Shown in pieces: positions 60,626-64,000 of a stretch of DNA of 64,000 nt. Position numbers and translations under genes: made by a program. The stretch spans positions 496,001 to 560,000 of the forward strand of contig NZ_JAKNCJ010000002.1 of assembly GCF_023509525.1 (NCBI RefSeq), given 5' to 3'. The notes under the pieces were generated by a model. It saw nothing but the letters and a program-made list of their open reading frames with translations, had not been told where the DNA came from and ran no database searches. Within the stretch, counting starts at the first letter, position 1. Each line of letters starts with the position of its first letter. This DNA is from Brachybacterium equifaecis (GTDB lineage Bacteria > Actinomycetota > Actinomycetes > Actinomycetales > Dermabacteraceae).

Positions 60626-61593
60626 GCGGAGCGTCGGGGATCGCGGGCCCCGCGGCCGACGTCGGCCGCTGGTTCTCCGCCGCCGCGCCCCGCTCCGGCG
60701 CCCGCGGCCTCCCGCGCCTTCCGGCCTGGGGGCCCGAGCCGAGCGACCAGTACGGCCGGCGCAGCAGCGCCGCAGAGATCGCCGAGGCTCTCGCCCTGCT
60801 GCGCGGCCGGCCGACGGCCGTGCTGACCGGCGCGGGCATGTCGACCGACTCGGGGCTTCCCGACTACCGCGGGCCCCGGGCGGTCCCCCGCTCCCCGATG
60901 ACCTTCCAGGAGTTCACGGGCTCGGACCTCTCGCGCCGCCGCTACTGGGCCCGCTCCACCGTCGGCTGGACGCAGTTCCTGCGCGCCCGCCCGAACCGCG
61001 CGCACCGCGCCCTGGCGGCGCTCGAGGGCGCCGTGCCGCTGACCGGCGTGATCACCCAGAACGTCGACGGTCTCCACCAGCAGGCCGGCTCCACCGAGGT
61101 GATCGATCTGCACGGCCGGCTCGATGCGGTGCGGTGCCTGGGCTGCGAGGAGATCATCGCGCGCGACCGCCTGCACGCGCGACTGCTGGCGATGAATCCG
61201 CAGGTCGCGAGCCGCCTGCCCGCGCTCGCGGCCGACACCGCCCAGGCGCCTGACGGCGACGCCGAGGTCGATCGCACCCACGAGTTCCGCTACCCCGCAT
61301 GCGCGCTGTGCGGCGGGATGCTCAAGCCCGACGTCGTCTTCTTCGGGGAGAGCGCGCGGCCCGCGACGCTCGCGCGCGCCCTCGAATCCCTCGAGCGCGC
61401 GGAGGCGCTGCTCGTGCTCGGCACCTCTCTCACTGTCATGTCCGGCCTGCGGTTCGTGCGCCGCGCGGCCGCAGCGGGAACGCCGGTCGTGATCCTCGGC
61501 GACGGGCCGACGCGCGGCGATGCGCTCGCGAGCATCCGCCTTCACGGCCGCCTCGCGGATGTGCTCGGCGACTGGGCGGGCATGCGGGACTGA
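60622..61593 (+). CDS. Sir2 family NAD-dependent deacylase
   Basis: A 323-residue sirtuin, longer than minimal bacterial sirtuins because of a 50-residue N-terminal extension and a 45-residue insert between the zinc Cys pairs. NAD-binding motifs are VLTGAGMSTDSGLPDYRG (near residue 71) and TQNVDGLHQQAGS, with the catalytic His in DLHGRL. The zinc site is RCLGCEEI and PACALCGGMLKPDVVFFGES. LLVLGTSLTVMSGLRFV follows. Class II (SIRT4-like) sirtuins share the TGAGMSTDSGLPDYR style. The GTG start overlaps the lactonase stop. It may regulate acylated metabolic enzymes; its link to the flavin/lactonase genes is positional. Confidence 0.93.
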   Translation: MSGASGIAGPAADVGRWFSAAAPRSGARGLPRLPAWGPEPSDQYGRRSSAAEIAEALALLRGRPTAVLTGAGMSTDSGLPDYRGPRAVPRSPMTFQEFTGSDLSRRRYWARSTVGWTQFLRARPNRAHRALAALEGAVPLTGVITQNVDGLHQQAGSTEVIDLHGRLDAVRCLGCEEIIARDRLHARLLAMNPQVASRLPALAADTAQAPDGDAEVDRTHEFRYPACALCGGMLKPDVVFFGESARPATLARALESLERAEALLVLGTSLTVMSGLRFVRRAAAAGTPVVILGDGPTRGDALASIRLHGRLADVLGDWAGMRD

Positions 61594-61597
61594 GCCC

Positions 61598-62638
61598 TCA
61601 GCGCAGCTCGCGCGTCGTCTCCCCCTGCACCAGGCGCATCGCCGCGCGCACGTCGGGCAGCGGACCCTCCCCTCCGCCCAGCACCCACTGCGCCCCCAGG
61701 CGCCCGAGCGCCTCGAGCCCGAGGTCGATCGTGGTCAGAGGAATGTCAGGGCGGCGCAGCACGACGCCGCCCCAGTTGTCCACACCCACGAGCGAGACGT
61801 CCTCGGGGGTGCGCAGGCCCCGTCGGCGCAGCGCATCGCGGGCGCCCCAGCAGATGGTGTCGTTCCCGCAGAGCACGCCATCGGGAGCGGGGCCCTGGTC
61901 CAGGAGCTCCTCCATCCCCGCCCGGCCCCAGCTGTGGGTCCAGGCGGCGCGGCCGGCGGCGACGCGCACCGGGAAGCCGAGCGCGCGGGCCCGCGCGACG
62001 AAACCCTCCGTGCGCTCGCGCGCGGTGCGGTCGCGGGCATCCCCGGGGATCGCGGCGAGCGCGCGGCAGCCCCGGGCCACGAGGTGCTCGGCAGCCATGG
62101 CGCCCGCCGCGGCGTAGTCGGGCATGAGCACCGGATCCGCCGGATCGGCGCTGCGGGTGAAGACGTACGCCGTCGGCACCGAGACCTTCTCGCGCAGCGA
62201 GGGGAGCACCGACAGCGGGCCGTCGCCGACCACGAGCAGGCCGTCGATCCGGCGCGAGCGCAGGGTGTCGATGTGGCGGGCCAGGGCGCAGTCGTCGAAG
62301 TCCGCGTCGTGCAGGATGACGCCCGTGTCGTGGAGGCCGAGCTCGCGGATCGCCCCCAGTGAGATCGGCCCCGACCAGGTGCCGCGGGCGTGGTGGGTCA
62401 GCATCCCGATGATGCCCGAGCGCCCCGAGGCGAAGGCGCGGGCCAGCCCGCTGGGCCGGAAGTCCAGCTCGCGCGCCGCGCTGACGACGCGAGCGCGCGT
62501 GCTCTCGGCGACGCGGCTCGCTCCGGAGAGCGCGCGCGAGGCGGTGGCCACGGAGACGCCGGCGGCGCGGGCGACCTCGTGGAGGGTCGGCTCGCGGGGG
62601 GACGGATCGCGGGGTGCGGGATCTTCGGGGGTGCGCAC
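61598..62638 (-). CDS. LacI family transcriptional regulator
   Basis: A 346-residue repressor. The helix-turn-helix is LHEVARAAGVSVATASRALS followed by the hinge FRPSGLARAFASGRSGIIGM. The periplasmic-binding-protein-like effector domain contains RRIDGLLVVGD, HLVARGCRALAAIPGD and PDGVLCGNDTICWGARDALR. GTG 62638 is chosen because AGAGAGG lies six bases upstream; an earlier in-frame start adds 13 residues without a site. It is divergent from uxaC with a 302-base gap, so it most likely controls uxaC and the uronate genes that would follow it. It converges with the sirtuin gene four bases away. Confidence 0.92.
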   Translation of the reverse strand: MRTPEDPAPRDPSPREPTLHEVARAAGVSVATASRALSGASRVAESTRARVVSAARELDFRPSGLARAFASGRSGIIGMLTHHARGTWSGPISLGAIRELGLHDTGVILHDADFDDCALARHIDTLRSRRIDGLLVVGDGPLSVLPSLREKVSVPTAYVFTRSADPADPVLMPDYAAAGAMAAEHLVARGCRALAAIPGDARDRTARERTEGFVARARALGFPVRVAAGRAAWTHSWGRAGMEELLDQGPAPDGVLCGNDTICWGARDALRRRGLRTPEDVSLVGVDNWGGVVLRRPDIPLTTIDLGLEALGRLGAQWVLGGGEGPLPDVRAAMRLVQGETTRELR

Positions 62639-62940
62639 GCGATGCCTCTCTGCGGGGGAAGAAGGGCAGGCGCCCACGATACGTCCGACCCCTGGACGCC
62701 CGCGGTCGGGCAGGGGGGACGCGCCCGTCGGCCCAGCCCATCAGGCGCGCGCGGCGGGCCCGTCGGCCGGGGCGGATCCCTGATCCCACGTGCAAACATC
62801 GGCAACCAGTGACCCCCGGCCCCCGAATCGGGGGAGCATCCTGGGGTAGGGCACGTCACATTCCGCACGCGCGGAGGGCGATGCCGACTACGCGTCACGG
62901 CCCGACAGGACCGCGCCGTCGAGCTCTCGAGGAGGAGACC
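62639..62940. promoter_or_regulatory. LacI/uxaC divergent control region
   Basis: TGCAAACATCGGCA (62791-62804) fits a LacI-type operator (TGNAANCGNTNNCA) at most fixed positions. A 15-base near-perfect palindrome CCCCCGAATCGGGGG (62820-62834) lies 16 bases on. GAGGAGGAG before 62941 is the uxaC ribosome site. The promoters themselves could not be placed. Confidence 0.45.
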
Positions 62941-64000
62941 ATGAACGCTGCACGCCTGACCCTTGACCCGAACCGCGCCTTCCCCGCCGATCCGGGCACG
63001 CGCGAGATCGCCGTGCGGATCTACGAGCACGTGAAGGACCTGCCGATCATCTCGATGCACGGCCACGTGGAGGCGCAGGCGTTCGCGGAGAACACCCCCT
63101 TCCCCGATCCCGCGCAGCTGCTGATCGTGCCGGACCACTACGTGTTCCGCATGCTCGCCTCGCAGGGCGTGAACCTCGATGACCTGGGCGTCCCCCGCCA
63201 GGACGGCGGCGCGGTCGAGACCGACTCGCGCGCCATCTGGAAGCGCTTCTGCGAGAACTGGAAGCTGTACCGCGGCACGCCCTCGCGCTTCTGGATCGAG
63301 CACGAGCTCGTCGAGGTGTTCGGCGTCGACCTCGTGCCGTCGGCCGAGACGGCTGACGCGATCTACGACCAGATCGCCTCCGTGATCGCCGAGGAGGACT
63401 TCACGCCCCAGGGCCTGCTGGACCGCTTCGACATCGAGATCATCTCCACCACCGACCCGGCCTCCTCGGATCTGGAGTTCCACCGGCAGATCCGCGAGCA
63501 GGGCCTCGGCCACCGCGTGGTGCCGACGTTCCGCCCCGACGCCGCGCTCACCCTCACCGGGCCGACCTTCAAGGCCGAGGTCGAGGCGATCGGGAAGCTG
63601 TCGGGCGAGGATGTCTCGACCTACGAGGGCTACCTCGCCGCGCTGCGCCACCGCCGCCGCGCGTTCATCGAGGCCGGCGCCCGCGCCACCGACCACGGCC
63701 ACCTGCTGCCGAACACCCAGCCCCTGCCCGACGAGGAGGCCGCCGCGCTCTACGGCCGCGCGGTCGCGGGCGAGGAGATCAGCGCCGAGGAGGGCGCCGC
63801 GTTCGAGGCGCACATGCTCTTCCAGATGGCGAAGATGTCCACCGAGGACGGCCTGGTCATGCAGATCCACCCGGGCGTGCGCCGCGACCACTCCACCGAG
63901 ATCCTCGAGACCTACGGCAAGGACAAGGGCTACGACATCCCGATCGGCGTGGATTACACCCGCGGCGTGCAGCCGATGCTCGACGCCTTCGGCCGGAACC
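62941..64000 (+). CDS. uxaC: glucuronate (uronate) isomerase, 3' part outside the window
   Basis: The first 353 residues of an isomerase of about 470 residues that converts glucuronate to fructuronate and galacturonate to tagaturonate. Family segments include the metal-binding MHGHVEAQAFAENTPFPDPA (His-x-His), DHYVFRMLASQGV, WKRFCENWKLYRGTPSRFWI and FDIEIISTTDPASSDLEFH. FRPDAALTLTGPTF and LVMQIHPGVRRDHSTEI follow. The ATG at 62941 has GAGGAGGAG four bases upstream. A LacI-type regulator is divergent, which suggests induction by a uronate or its product. The frame is open at the right edge. Confidence 0.94.
   Translation, partial: MNAARLTLDPNRAFPADPGTREIAVRIYEHVKDLPIISMHGHVEAQAFAENTPFPDPAQLLIVPDHYVFRMLASQGVNLDDLGVPRQDGGAVETDSRAIWKRFCENWKLYRGTPSRFWIEHELVEVFGVDLVPSAETADAIYDQIASVIAEEDFTPQGLLDRFDIEIISTTDPASSDLEFHRQIREQGLGHRVVPTFRPDAALTLTGPTFKAEVEAIGKLSGEDVSTYEGYLAALRHRRRAFIEAGARATDHGHLLPNTQPLPDEEAAALYGRAVAGEEISAEEGAAFEAHMLFQMAKMSTEDGLVMQIHPGVRRDHSTEILETYGKDKGYDIPIGVDYTRGVQPMLDAFGRN

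Overview
The window is GC-rich chromosomal DNA with short intergenic gaps, ATGA/GTGA/TGATG start-stop overlaps and many start codons that sit directly behind a -10 box without a ribosome binding site. The gene content (an ffs RNA near dnaX and recR, MetPS, the CE1758/CE1759 flavin pair, a fused RmlC-RmlD protein, MoxR-DUF58-transglutaminase) points to an actinobacterium of the order Micrococcales, with Brachybacterium or a close relative as my best guess from gene style. No phage, insertion sequence, CRISPR array or replication origin was recognised. The two edge genes (ABC exporter at the left, uxaC at the right) are cut by the window.

Layout. 1-4.4 kb: ABC exporter half, an orphan secreted-looking fragment, a DUF6318 protein, a methyltransferase and a DUF456 membrane protein. 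4.7-9.0 kb: sbcDC. 9.2-15.0 kb: two large exported enzymes, an ExeM-like nuclease and a 5'-nucleotidase, each ending in three S-layer-homology-like repeats. 15.3-16.8 kb: type II NADH dehydrogenase. 16.9-21.5 kb: MoxR ATPase, DUF58 protein and transglutaminase-like membrane protein. 21.6-27.8 kb: APC permease, dTDP-rhamnose genes (rfbA, rfbB, fused rfbCD) and a DedA protein. 28.0-31.3 kb: lysC-asd and a PfpI-like gene broken by an amber codon. 31.5-35.3 kb: ABC transporter pair with an orphan membrane protein. 35.3-42.4 kb: recR, a GyrI-like protein, dnaX, a MerR regulator with partner genes, DUF4188 and the SRP RNA. 43.0-51.8 kb: three probable Na+-coupled transporters (AGCS, AbgT with an M20 hydrolase, and MetP with tiny MetS) and an aldo/keto reductase. 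52.0 kb: tRNA-Ser(GGA). 52.3-57.1 kb: a tight three-gene operon (GT2 synthase, HlyD-like protein, GH81-like lipoprotein). 57.5-61.6 kb: flavin monooxygenase, FMN reductase, SMP-30 lactonase and sirtuin. 61.6-64.0 kb: LacI regulator divergent from uxaC.

How genes work together. The nuclease and nucleotidase look like a surface-bound route for degrading extracellular DNA to nucleosides and phosphate. The rfb genes supply dTDP-rhamnose to the envelope. The GT2/HlyD/GH81 operon is the strongest candidate for a little-described system: a processive glucan synthase with its own putative beta-1,3-glucanase, which suggests a curdlan-like exopolysaccharide in a Gram-positive. The M20 hydrolase and AbgT resemble the aminobenzoyl-glutamate salvage pair.

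Beyond genes, the window shows long near-perfect palindromes between genes, short tandem duplications that repeatedly include a gene's stop codon, and a recurring leaderless promoter layout. All functional statements come from reading the sequence; no database search was run.
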